Shown here in pieces: positions 36,945-48,846 of a DNA stretch of 64,000 bases. This stretch comes from Parapristionchus giblindavisi (lineage: Eukaryota > Nematoda > Chromadorea > Rhabditida > Diplogasteridae). Position 1 is the first letter of the stretch. Every line of letters starts with the position of its first letter. Position numbers and translations under genes: made by a program. The stretch spans positions 124,001-188,000 of the forward strand of contig CALSFV010000276.1 in assembly GCA_943737045.1 (NCBI GenBank), written 5' to 3'. The notes beneath the pieces are model-generated. The model was given only the letters and a program-made list of their open reading frames with translations, searched no databases and was not told the origin of the DNA.

Positions 36945-37454
36945 TAAAATGAATAAGATACTAGAATAGATTCAATAATTATACCTCTGACATGGTTCTC
37001 ATCACATTGTATAGTTTTTAGTCTCTGTCAACGGGCGAAAAGGTGAAAAGAACAGTGACCTTTGATCTTTGATCTTTGACCGAAGATCTTTGTTACATTT
37101 TTTTTCAAAATTGTTATAGTACATATTCAATATGATGCAGTGTTCGAAAGCAACACAAAAAATAGACGAATCTCCAGAAATCAGTTTCAATCTCTCTCGT
37201 CCCCCTTTGCTTCATTTTGTATCTTTAGAACATGGCACAAGTCGATAATGCATCGTTACATTCATCTCTTTTCAGGTGTGCGTAGGGTATTGGGTCCCAA
37301 TAAAAAGCAATCGCAATGAAAAAAAGTTTAGTACTGTTTTTTTGTATCTTTTTTTCTTCTCACCTTCTTTTATATTTCTACTTGTTTCAAGACTCCAATC
37401 GAAAATAGCCAGATTGTTATTATATTTAATCTTTTTTGACGTCAATAATATAAC

Positions 37455-37506
37455 TTGATCTATGAGCTCGTCTTAACCATTTTGGTTAAGACGAGCTCAT
37501 AGATCA
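37455..37506. repeat. Perfect hairpin
   Basis: TGATCTATGAGCTCGTCTTA (with CCA) is followed after three bases by the exact reverse complement ending AGACGAGCTCATAGATCA. An isolated 24-bp-arm hairpin in AT-rich DNA. No function assigned. Confidence 0.8.
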
Positions 37507-37930
37507 AAGTTCATTCTCACCATAGAAAAGATTATGAAATACACGATAATGTTATACGATAAGAAAATGAGATAAGAAATTAATAAAAATAATATATGCT
37601 ATATCAAAGAAAAGTGAGGAATGAATAAAATGTGTTGGCTTGATCAAAATCAGAAATTATTCTCAGATAGAAACGTAAGATTACAATCTAAACATTGATA
37701 TCGTGACAAATAGCAAACTAATCGATATTCAATTAGAAAATCAATCACGATCCACTTCTTTTCGGGATGGCATGAAAAATCCGATAGGCGTTTATCGATA
37801 TGAAATCAAATAATAATACTTTCGTATGCAGTCCATAAATTAATCAATAAATGGAGTAGAAGGCAGAGGAGGATTTTTCTTCTAGCAGTAGAGTACAAGA
37901 GAGAACTTCCTTTTTTCTATCTCCTTATTA

Positions 37931-38892
37931 GGGTGGCGAGAACCAGTAACTACTAGCCCCCTCACTAGCCCTAGTGACAGTCTCTCTCTACACAACCGAG
38001 AGAGGCACATTTACGACCTCTCGCGCGACCGTTAGTAGTGATGAGATCATCGAACCATTAGTGAGTAATTTTAGCTACTCCTTTTCTACTCCTTTTTGGT
38101 TTTCTCGGCTATAAGTAATCGAAATGTGCAAATCTGAATATTTTTGGAATCTACAAGCCGAGGGCTATTTACCAAGTCTGAAATTGACTGTTAAAGAACA
38201 CTTTTTTTCAATTTTTCATGTTATGCATTCCTTCAATTCGGATCGGAATCGGACGATTATATAATTTATTTTCTTTATCAATATTTTTCTTTGCTTTTGT
38301 CTCGTTGTTTTTTGCGTTTGTCCTGGTTGCGAGCGGTTGGTTCTCGTTATTTGCTTCGAATATCAACAACGTAAGAGGATATCCTCATGGATGACTATAG
38401 GTAAGTAAAAATATCTGAAGCAGTCTAGGTAGGCAAATTGGGTAAGTCATTTAGGCAGGTTAAGTCTAGAGGCCAGTCCGAAGTCACCCATGGATATGCG
38501 TCCGATGAGAGCGATGAAAATTGCTCTGATGACGAGGAGGAAGAGTTTTTATTGTTATTTTTAATTGTTATTCGAATTAATTTAATAAAATAATTACTGT
38601 AATGCATGACTTGAAAAATTGAAGAAATTTAAAAATGTCTTTTATAGTCAATTTTAGGCTTGTTGAATAGCCCTTGATTTGTAGATTCCAAAAATATGTG
38701 ATTTGCACATTTTGATTACTTAGAGCCGAGAAAAAACAAAAGAGTAGAAAAAAGAGTAACATTTGCTACTCAACCGTGACCCCAACGTACGGCTGCCACA
38801 GGGGACAGAAGAGTAGCAGAGAGAGTGGAAAAGATTACGCACTAGTTGGAGAGAGAGAATAAATAGTGACTAGTGACTGGTTCTCGCCACCC
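37931..38892. mobile_element. ~960-bp TIR element with TA duplication
   Basis: Ends GGGTGGCGAGAACCAGT and ACTGGTTCTCGCCACCC, flanked by TA at 37929-37930 and 38893-38894. The inner parts also pair (CTCGGCTATAAGTAATC versus GATTACTTAGAGCCGAG; TTTTTGGAATCTACAA versus TTGTAGATTCCAAAAA). No transposase. Non-autonomous, Tc1/mariner-like by target site. Confidence 0.8.
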
Positions 38893-39095
38893 TACTCTTT
38901 ATGTCTTCCATGTTCTCTCACAATCAGTTGACCTCTCTCTCTATCTCTCCCATCTATCTCCTCATCCTGCATAAACACTCATTAGCGCATTTCTTTCATC
39001 CCCTATCCGTCAACTGTTCAGATTTTCGCCTATTTCCGATGTATAATTTGTTTTGTGATCATAACTTTGTTTTCTTTACAGTTCGCTAACTTGCA

Positions 39096-42000
39096 ATGGA
39101 AGCGTTTCGTGCGGATTCCGTTCGCACTCTAAGGGTTAGTTTTTTATTCATTCATTATCATCATTCTCTTCTCATCCTTTTGCCTGCACTATATCACACA
39201 CAATAGATATCTGATCAACTTATGGTAGCCCATGTAGTACGGTAGTTCTGAGCTACGGTAATCATGATCATGCGTGTGTCTAACCGTATTCTTTAAGGAA
39301 CGGGAACGATGATGGCACCATCCATCAGATCTTCGGAGGCGTTCTACGCTCGCACATCTCCAGTAAGTCCAGTATCTTTCAGTATTATATAGTGTTAATA
39401 TCTTGGAAAAGTAGATGGAAAAGTGGCATAGACTCGTAATTTCGTTGTAAAGGTTTGACAATATGAAGCTATGCTACTTTTACAATCACAAATTTTACGC
39501 TACTTTTCACTTTTTCATCTAGTTTCCAATGTATTAACACCCCTTTATTATTTATAATGACTTACGAACGACTATGTTTGAGATCGGAGAGGTAGAGTAT
39601 GACTTCACGTCGTTTTATTTCGTAGTGAATAATTCTTGTAAATTGGTTAATCGCTAAAATTAACGATTTTCGTTATCATCTCAAGCTAATTTGAAACGCT
39701 CCGCTCTGGCAATATTCTCTCACTTTCTTTGTCTACAAGAGAGCCGAGAGTGAAATTAGCTCGGAATGTGCTTTTAATACTGTCCCAGGTTCCAATCGTA
39801 TCCGCAGTGTATATGGCTTGTTCTTCCATTTTCTGATCTTATATTAATCAATATTCTATTTCAGAAGGAGCGACGGCGAAGGTGCACCTCACGGTCCTCA
39901 TTAGGGACAGATTCGTACATGAGGTGTACAATCTTCGGCCCGTTCGTCCCTCTTCCACCATCATCCTTGGTCCAGCCCCCGTTGTTGCCATCGACGTCAG
40001 AGGAACGGAGGTACAGTACATTAAATAGCTATTGATGCAAAGATTACTGTAATAGGCAATATCGATTGATTTGAAGTATATGGTGAAAATGGATCTGAGA
40101 TGACTGTTTATTGCAGGCCACCTATTGGGTCCAGCAGAGAGGTCGTCTGAGCTGCGGAACGGTGCAGCATCTCCGACATCTCGTTGGCCACTCCGAAAGG
40201 CTCCTGGCGGTGAGTGGGCTTCATCCGGTTACAATTATCATTTTATTTCATAAATTAGTTTACGATGGATAGGGATAATTAAAAGTTTTATGGATTACCA
40301 ATGAATGGGCAAAAGATCAAAGATCAAATTCAGAAGCTTCGCCCCCCGCCATCTCCGACTCCTGATGGTCGCCCACGTCGCCAAGGCATGTCAACTGCCG
40401 AAGCATGTGTCCATGCACAAGGGCAACGTGTGGTGGAACCGATCTCGCTGGTCAGTTCAATATACAATTATATATTTTCATACATGCATGTACTTTGTTT
40501 CTCCGATCGAAATACTTTATGCATTGTGATCTAATTTTTGAATCAATTGAACTACCGTATACCTCCAAACTCTGTTGATACCTTCAGGAGGAGCACGTTG
40601 CGATGCTGGAGCCCTGCGGCCTGCTCCCGGATAGCCTCCAGCCGGGACCGTCCAATGTCCCCTACCAGTTCTGTAGGAGGGCTCCCGTTGTGAAGGTACC
40701 GTACTATACACCAATGATTGCTTAAAGATGGAGACCCACGAGTTTTTTCGTAATAAGACTGTTCGGATATTATGATAGAGATTCATCACACGAATCGAAA
40801 GACATATCTGATATTGATTCACGATATGTTTAAAGCTCACTATGAGCATTGAAAGTGCAACTTTCAAGGCATGTAGAGAGTGCTCATCGAATTTGCATAC
40901 TTTCTCTCTCATTTTCTCATTATCCCTTACGCCAATTACCATATAATATAAACAATAGCCAGCAAGCTTATCGTGGCGGGAGTCAGTCATGCCAACTCAT
41001 GGGTCCCCTTCTTTAAAGGTGGTGTCCCACGAATATTTTCGTGAATAAACTGTGAAGACAGGATGGTAGCAAAAGTCATAAAAGTCACCACATACTATTT
41101 CTTTTGTAATGATTCTGTGTATTGATTGACATAATCACGATTGAAAGATGTTCAATAGTGCAGGGAATGGAGAAAGAGAGATGGGAAGGGGCCTAATGAG
41201 AGGGCAAAGGTTGAATGCCGGTCGCAAACTGAACATAAACACACTTTTACTTACAGTATATGTCTGAGGGGGCTCATTCCCATCGTGGTAGGAGCCAATG
41301 TTTCTTTTCGTGGTTCCCCATCTTTAAAAAGGGCTCTAAAATACATTAAAAACAACTAATTGTTAGTTAAAAAAAGCTTTGATTTACGAGAAATTGCGTT
41401 TTGGAGAGATTTTCGAGTTTCTTTACCAAACCTGTTTTCCTATTTTTTTCCGAAATATATTTTTCCGAACAACCATACACAATATTTTGATCCTTTTCGT
41501 TATTGGTTAGATTACGATATCGATACCTAGACAGTGTAGATCTTGACTCACAATGGTATTCAGCTATCGCCCCGACTAGAAGAGGCCAATAAGCGACTCA
41601 TTCATCTAGAATGGGACGCCAAGAAGGGTGATAGAGGGCTCCGCCCACTGGTAAGTGCCCCCTCTCCCCAATACCCAGTCAGATTCCAGAGATCAATACA
41701 ACATATATTTCAGGCGAGTGCACAGAAGGAGGAAGATGAAGTTACAAGGGACATCTTCAGGTAAATCTAAGTTTAAAGGAAGCTAAACATAATGTATGTC
41801 TCTCTATATCACGGATCTCCTGTAAAAGTGTATGAAGCCATTGCACAGAAAAAAATAAATTTTCTCCTTTTTTATTGATAGTTGTTAGACTGGCCTAACT
41901 GAGTGCGAAAACAACATTTTTTAAATTTTGTTTTTCGTAATTTGCATAATTATGCAATTTTTTACCGTCAACTTCAAATGAGTGTAACTCGCTTCGTTTT

Positions 42001-44225
42001 TGAGCAACCGTGTAAAATTCTTTTTCATTCGGTTCCTAATGACCTCCTCCACAAATAACTCAACTAAGGATATGGTCGGAAATGTTGTTCTTCATGTGTT
42101 CTTGTATAAAAACTGTTTTTTTTTTTTGCATACAAAATGCGATGTTTCTCGAAATTTTTCTCTAAAGGATAAGAGTTTTATTGCAGATTCGGATTCCCCG
42201 TCCTCGAATTGTGGTATCCTGATATATCATTTAACTCAACTCTGTCCGCCCAATAGTGATTCTGTATATCATCGTTCTGGACTTTGTGCAATTTTCTCTC
42301 AAATCACAGTTTTGGTTGTAAATCAACTCAAACTTATGCTAATGTAAAAACACTGTAACTCGACCAACCTGAAAAAAATGTCGTAGTGGTTCGAATTCTC
42401 AACAACAACCATTTTTAAGATATGAATCGAAAACTGATTTTATTAACTATTTTTCGCCTTTCTGATTGATGCAACTTAAAAACACCAGTTTTTCGTTATT
42501 TTAGAAGAATAATGATGTTGGATGTGGATGTGGCCGAGGATGAGAGAGTGATAACTTCGGATGCCATCTATGATATGGTCTACAGTGATTTCTCAGAGTT
42601 TTTCGAAGGTTCCATGGATATTCTTGAGTCAAACAGCTTCTTCGACCTTAACGATCAATAAACTAATATCAATAAAAAAAAGATCAGTGAAAATGGGATT
42701 GAAGAATAAAAAAGATCTTCCTCTAAAGAATTAAAAAATCGTTAATAAAATCAGTTTTCGATTCATATCTCAAAAATGGTTGTTGTTGAGAATTCGAACC
42801 ACTAAGGCAATTTTTTCAGGTTGGTAGATATACAGGGTTTAAATATGCTAATGAGTACATTAACATAAGTTTGAGCTGATTTACAACCAAAAATGTGATT
42901 TGAGTGAAAATTGCACTAAGTCCAGGACGATGATATACAGTATCCCTATTGGGCGGACAGAGTTGGGTTAAATGATATTTCAGGATACCCCAATTCGAGG
43001 ACGGGGAATCCGATTCTGCAATAAAACTCTTATCCTTTAGAGAAAAACTTCGAGAAACATCGCATTTTGTTTGCAAAAAAACAGTTTTCATACAATAACA
43101 CATGAAGAACAATATTTCCGACCATATCCTTAGTTGAGTTATTTGTAGAGGAGGTCATTAGGAACAGAATGAAAAAAAAATATTACACGGTTGCTCAAAA
43201 ACGAAGCGAGTTACACTCATTTTAAGTTGACGGTAAAATAATTGCATAATTATGCAAATTACGAAAAACAAAATTTAAAAATGTTGTTTTCGCACTCAGT
43301 TAGGCCAGTCTAACAACTATCAATAAAAAAGGAGGAAAATTATTTTTTTCTGTGCAAAAAGGTTTTTATTTTCATACACTTTTACAGGAGATCCGTGATA
43401 TTATGTTTGAAATGCGAGGGATGCTTAGCACTAAAATCCGAAAATCCATATTTTCGGATTATCATATCATAATGAACATACAAATAATATCTTTCGCAGG
43501 CTCACGGCGAAGGCTCAAGCACCGTCCCCCACCCACATGAAGAAGGAGCAGGAGAAGAAGGAAGATGAGAAGAAGAAGGACAAGAAGGACATCGTCGGCA
43601 AAGTGAAAAGATTCTTTGGGTAAGAGGTTGTGAAGATCGCGAACAAGAGAAGGAAAGACAAATTCAGTAATAGATTAGACTAGCCTTGATCCACTTGTAA
43701 TGGTTGATTGCTGATCTTTGGACCTTGTATGTAGAGTTAAACGTTGTAATCATAGTAGATCTAAAGATCAAAGATCAATAATAAATTATTACTTTAGCCT
43801 TGGCACAACGAAGAAGGACGACCAGCCCACCGTCGAGAGGTCAGGATTTTTTTCTCTCAACATTTATGTTGTGCTTTTTTCATATGATATTACAACTAAA
43901 TAGTAGTCACTAATCGATCGATAAATCAATAAATCTCAGGGTTCGCTCCGACTTCCACGATGATTCGTCCATCCTTGATTCGCCCAGACCTCTTCTCGCT
44001 TCTCCCATGTAAGTTCCACAATCAATCGATAATACCATTATAACCAGCTAGCTACAGTATTAACCACTACACACAACAATGGTTGTACCCTTATATTATT
44101 CAAACTCGAGATAAAACATCGGTGCTTGGTAACGTATCCTTCATTTCAGACGGAAGAGGAGATCACATGATGAAGGTGGAGATCGTCAAATTCAACAAGT
44201 TGCATTTTCATGCAAAAAGAAGTAA
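39096..44225 (+). CDS. Unrecognised plus-strand gene with two possible 3' ends
   Basis: Phase-consistent exons: 39298-39362, 39865-40010, 40117-40209, 40334-40450, 40588-40695, 41564-41650, 41714-41760, then either 42505-42661 (acidic, ends in TAA) or 43500-43619, 43798-43839, 43940-44008, 44150-44225 (Lys-rich, then RRSHDEGGDRQIQQ, TAA). This is about 323 resid+ues by the long route. Protein segments include HLTVLIRDRFVHEVYNL, ATYWVQQRGRLSCGT and HVAMLEPCGLLPDSLQPG; I recognise no family. A first exon at 39096-39134 (MEAFRADSVRTL) lies 15 nt after TTTACAG, a likely trans-splice site, but its natural donor does not keep frame with 39298; a donor after MEA would. The last exon runs into sequence duplicated from the receptor kinase. 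Confidence 0.65.
41806..43401. mobile_element. ~1.6-kb foldback element surrounding a coding exon
   Basis: Inverted ends ATATCACGGATCTCCTGTAA and TTACAGGAGATCCGTGATAT, with arms of about 650 bp (41806-42465 and 42738-43401) of high but imperfect identity. The loop (about 42466-42737) is unpaired and contains the 157-nt exon 42505-42661 followed by AATAAA-like signals. No transposase. Confidence 0.85.
42505..42661 (+). CDS. Alternative terminal exon inside foldback loop
   Basis: After TTATTTTAG the sequence is open for 52 codons (RIMMLDVDVAEDERVITSD and so on to FFDLNDQ), with TAA at 42659-42661 and CAATAAA plus an A-rich stretch just after. Its phase fits the upstream exon ending at 41760. 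The product would be an acidic C-terminus, in contrast with the Lys-rich C-terminus from exons at 43.5-44.2 kb. Confidence 0.6.
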
Positions 44226-44848
44226 TAGGCATGTAAATGTTGTGCAATACTGTGAGATTTTACATATTGTCCCTTAATGATATCATATTTTGGGATTTTA
44301 ATAATGATAAAACTTTAAACAAACCTCACTGAATGTAATGATTTGTAGATCGTACTTCTCAAGTTTCAATAACAGTCCCATCGTGTTGTTTTGGTACTCA
44401 TCGATGAACTTCTCAAGTATGATATTCAATTTTTTCGCATATTTTTTGTTTATAATGACCGTAACGATTATTTATGCATATGAGGCAATGATTTGTCACA
44501 TTGGCACATTGATACGCTATTCTTTTTTCAATAAAAATATTTTGTCAACTGTATATAATACATTTCGCAATACTATGAATATTGATTGAATACTGGAGAA
44601 TGAGCTCACTTGAGATGCTTAATCAGACACGAGAGTTATCCTTGGAGTTGGGTCTCCGACATCTCCACTATCACCAAGAGAGATTACCAATGCCTTCCAC
44701 ATTAAATCAGTCGTTTCCGTGTCGTAGGCATCTTTACCGGCTGCAAGAGGGAGCAATGTTTTTGCGTGAGTGTTTAGAAAAAAATCATTTCACATCATGC
44801 AATTTTTTTAAACCCAATTGATTTTCTATTGTTGTAACATCGATAAAT
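44182..44848 (-). pseudogene. Duplicated receptor-kinase exon fragment
   Basis: High-identity copy, same orientation, of 28460-29130, including the two ectodomain exons 28624-28710 and 28909-29039. In the copy the codon TAT of SDYASQ has become TAA, and other substitutions are present, so it is a dead fragment. Its left edge lies inside the last exon of the plus-strand gene; its right edge abuts the second foldback family. Confidence 0.88.
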
Positions 44849-46438
44849 GATCCCTTCCCTTGTCCCTTCCCTTGTCCATGCGCCTTTTTTGATGACATCT
44901 CTTATTTTCAAAGCTCTTATATATGTCAGATGTTCACAAAAGTTTTAACTCTATTGCCGAATTTCCATCTTTGATCTTTGTATTTTGATCTGTGATCTTT
45001 GTCCATAATTTTTCAAACAATGGGCGAACCCTACTTTATGATGACGATGAGGAATTAAGAAAGTAGTTTGACGCAAGCACAATTGAATGATAAGTTAGGA
45101 CAATTTGCCTCTATGTCTGAAACGACTATAGCATTGATTACAAGATAGGAAGTGGTTCCGTTTCACTGCTAGATCAGAGATAGAGTGGCCAGATGATTAA
45201 ACAAGATCGATGGGCAGAGACGCAGAGGGTCATCGCGCGCACTGAACTTGATTTAGAACCACTGTTGAGACGGGTTCGGGCGGGGATAACTTCACTCAAA
45301 AAAACTAAAAATTAAAAAAATATTAATTTTGATAAAATAAAAATTCTAAATCACTCTAATAATTCCCTTGACACATGTTTCGTTTGGAAAAGTCTAAATA
45401 TCATTGAAAGAAAACATTATTCTTCCCTGGCGTACGGAAATGTACTTATTTGATAAAGCTGAGTAAGACGCTCTAAATAATAATTATAAAATGTCTGTAA
45501 TAAATCGCTTGAAACGTGCAACACCTGAGAAAAATCAGAATGACTAATTAAGCTAGGGTATTTTACAGAGATATGCATACGAGATCACTTTTTGAAAAAA
45601 ATATTTTTGCGATTTTGTAATGTTTTAAATGATGCTTAATAACAGCATGGTCATGGTAGATTCTATAACTACAGCAATATCTCTCAGATCTCAGTGTTCG
45701 TATACTTATAATTGCTAATATTAAGGCCATTTTGACTTAATTTTTCATTTTTATATATGATAATGAATTGAACAACATAGTTACCATATTTTTTCGCCCA
45801 GCAATACATTTTTAAAAGATTGTTTAATAAATCATTTTGTTTAAAAACTAATTTCATTTCGTTCGTCATATACTATGCTTTGAGCAAGCTAGCAAGCAGT
45901 TCAATGATGCCCTCTGGATACTGTAACATGAGAAGTACTGCAATTGTAGAGATTTATTGATTTTCACCTGAATCATCAATTATTGCCGCGTTTTGCATTT
46001 GCGAAAAATATTCTTCTTTTTGAATATTGATTCTGCTCTTTTCGGAAGGCAAAGCATACTAAATTTAGTGCAAAATATAATTTGTTCACGATGTTTCCTT
46101 CGAAGGAGAATCAATTGATTTGGGGTGTGCTATTATCACAAGATGGGTGCTTTATCAATATGCTGCTAGAAGATCGAGTGGCAAGCATCCTACTCGTGGG
46201 TGTGATGATCTTTTATAATAAGGGATACTTAGTCGTGGGCGGGAAAATCTAACAAAAATTATATGCCATCGATTTTTGTAGTTCCCAAATTTTACTGTTA
46301 CCGTCAATTGTATACATACGTATTGCTTACGCCATTGCACGAATATACGTATAGAGTTATCGTTACTGCATTGAAAAGACAGATATAAGACTCTTAAAAA
46401 TGCAAAGATGTTCAAAAAATATGCAATGTCTTATTCCT

Positions 46439-46515
46439 CACTGGGGATCGAACTTTCAAGACGACAAAGGGTCCGGACGTCTTAACCCATACGTTATCCA
46501 CTATGCCATGTGTCT
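46439..46515 (-). repeat. tRNA-derived module
   Basis: Same module as 35850-35930, A box TGGCATAGTGG and B box AGTTCGATCCC on the minus strand. Confidence 0.65.
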
Positions 46516-48493
46516 ATATATACTCACATGAATTTCTACTTATGTACCGATCTATGGCTCCGCCCATTTCTGGTGGGCCCCATGTATATACCGATTTTGA
46601 CTCCGCCTTTTTAACTTCGCGGGGTTGGACACCACAAGCCAACTTGAACACACCCCAAAATCTTTATCTATTCAAGAAAGAAGTCAGCCAGAAGACGCAT
46701 CTTGAGAGAAAATCCAACGACGTCCGTTTATCTGAAGAGTGTGTAGCAGATGATCCATGACGATAGCGACGACCCTCCGATCACATCGTCAACGGTGATG
46801 AAGATGATTCGACTTGTTGATGAATATCAATTTAGAATGGATACAACGATTCGACCTTTCCACTAAGACCACTAAGTACCTTGCAGCGCAGATGGCATTG
46901 GAGATTGATACTCGTCGACGATGTCGAGAAGACCCACGGCACCAGGCCCTGAAATGGGTTTTAAATGATTTAAACGCATGTCTGAATTAATAAGAAACTC
47001 TCCTTATGAATCCGAGTGCATCTTCAATCATCGGTCGCTTCTACATAATCCAACCACCGACGTCGTTGATGATGTTCTTCAGATAACGTTGGTTGAGCAT
47101 GAGGAGACGACCTATAAAATGAATAAGATACTACAATATATTCAATAATTATACCTCTGACAAGGTTCTCATCACATTGTATAGTTTTTAGTCTCTGTCA
47201 ATACACTCAAGGGCGAAAAGAACAATGACAAAGATTTTTGTACCATTGTTTCATAAGTGTTATAATGCATTTTCAATATGATGAAAGTGTTCAAAAGCAA
47301 CGTAAAGAGAAGAGACGAATCCCCACTGATTACACACGCTCTCTCTCCCCTTTTCGCTTCATTTTGCAACCTTAGAACATGGCACAAGTCGATAATACAT
47401 CGTAATATTCATCTCACCATCACGTAAAGGTTTCTGTTATAAAGAGTCACGCCAGGTGTGCGTAGGGTATTGGGTCCCAAGTGGAAAAGAGTGAGCGACA
47501 TGGGTTACTGTAGGATGTGAAGCCAATCATTATTGATCGATGATTGCGGTAGCTTAGTACAGTAACCTTATGGACGCTCAGGGTTTCCACGTGGGATCCA
47601 AACTCTGCGTACATCGACGCGACTACGCAAATGTAACATGGTGGGTGAGGAAGAGAAATGTAACGATGCATAAAGAATAATACATGCAAGGTTCATACCA
47701 TTCTTTCTTTCTACGAGAACGACGTCCATCACAGTCCGTCTTGTGCAACGACGGCGTGGTCCCTCTTGTCCTTGATGCCGTTGTCGCTCTCGTTGTCACC
47801 GATTTCCGCTGATGCCACCGGGCACGTAGCTCTGAAAATGATTTCAATGATTTGGCGATAGAGATGAGGACCAGAGGTACAGTGTAATGATCAATGGGAG
47901 AAAATAGAGGAAAGAAGATGACCGAAGGCAGCAGAGGACATCAACAAGAATAGGAACACGTGGATTAGATATGATAAGGATGGATCATATGCAAATTGGA
48001 ATACAATGGATGAATAGATAGACTGTGATAATATATGCAAATGAAGACTGGAAATCGATCGATTAAGACATAATGGAAAGACTGACGGACATGATAAAAG
48101 CAAAGCGAGAGGTAGAGGGAGGGAACGTCCGTTCAGGAACATTGACGTTCTGAAACGGAATGTTCGGGAATGCGGAGATTCTGAAAAATGAGCAGTATTT
48201 ACGGTTTCAAAGGGAGAAAATGTAGAAATTCAAAAATGACTTGCAGAAGAGCTGAACCGGACTGCCGAAATGGAGAAGGATAGAGACACAGAGAGGTAAA
48301 GAGGGAGAGACACGTGAATTTGAATACAGAGACGAAATATCACGAAAGGTAGTGTATTCGAATGAAAAGAAGACTATGCAAGACATATTAACAGGGGATA
48401 AAAAGAACAAAGAACAACTTGAATATGCAGAGAAAGTTCAGACTATTGAAAACGAGGCCAAATCAACCAGGGCTGAACTAATGTACATATAAT

Positions 48494-48738
48494 CATAGGT
48501 CGAATAGCTAGGTTATCGGTTTACAAAATGCGGTCAGGTTTTTCTATTTTTGGCAAATTTGGCTCAAAATGCGGTCAGGTTTTTCTATTTTTGGCAAATT
48601 TGGCTCAAAATGCGGTCAGGTTTTTCGATTCTTGTGAAATTTTGGCACAAAATGCGGTCAAGTTTTTCGATTTTTTGGTGAATTTTGGCTCAAAATGCGG
48701 TCAGGCTTGGTACTTTGTAACATACTTTTCGACCTATG
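48494..48738. mobile_element. 245-bp MITE with 8-bp TSD and internal 41-bp tandem repeats
   Basis: Ends CATAGGTCGAA and TTCGACCTATG, flanked by CATATAAT at 48486-48493 and 48739-48746. The interior has about four and a half copies of a ~41-bp unit starting GCGGTCAGGTTTTTC. The 8-bp duplication suggests a hAT-type mobiliser. It sits at the axis between arms 1 and 2. A shorter relative is at 772-880. Confidence 0.85.
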
Positions 48739-48846
48739 CATATAATACTATAATGATAGAGAGGAAGAGGTTGAAAAAAGCATGACAGAAGGAGAGGGAG
48801 GGATATAGCAACATTACGAAGACGAGAATAGTAGTATGCACTTTCG

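Larger units (their letters stand above)
34280..37301 (-). mobile_element. Half-arm copy of second foldback family
   Basis: Direct duplicate of about 44870-47480: nearly identical over 34320-36240 versus 44900-46830, then more diverged to GTATTGGGTCCCAA at 37301. On the minus strand the order matches the other arms: exon-like segments (36.2-36.95 kb), GGGCGG boxes, tRNA-like module (35850-35930), AT-rich interior, and the GATGACTCTCTGCG-type central module near 34600. No inverted partner is adjacent, so this is one arm only. A C-homopolymer of about 15 occurs at 36063-36077. Confidence 0.75.

Noticed and set aside
40517..40990. 157-residue minus-strand ORF
   Set aside because: Shadow of the plus-strand exon 40588-40695 and the following intron.
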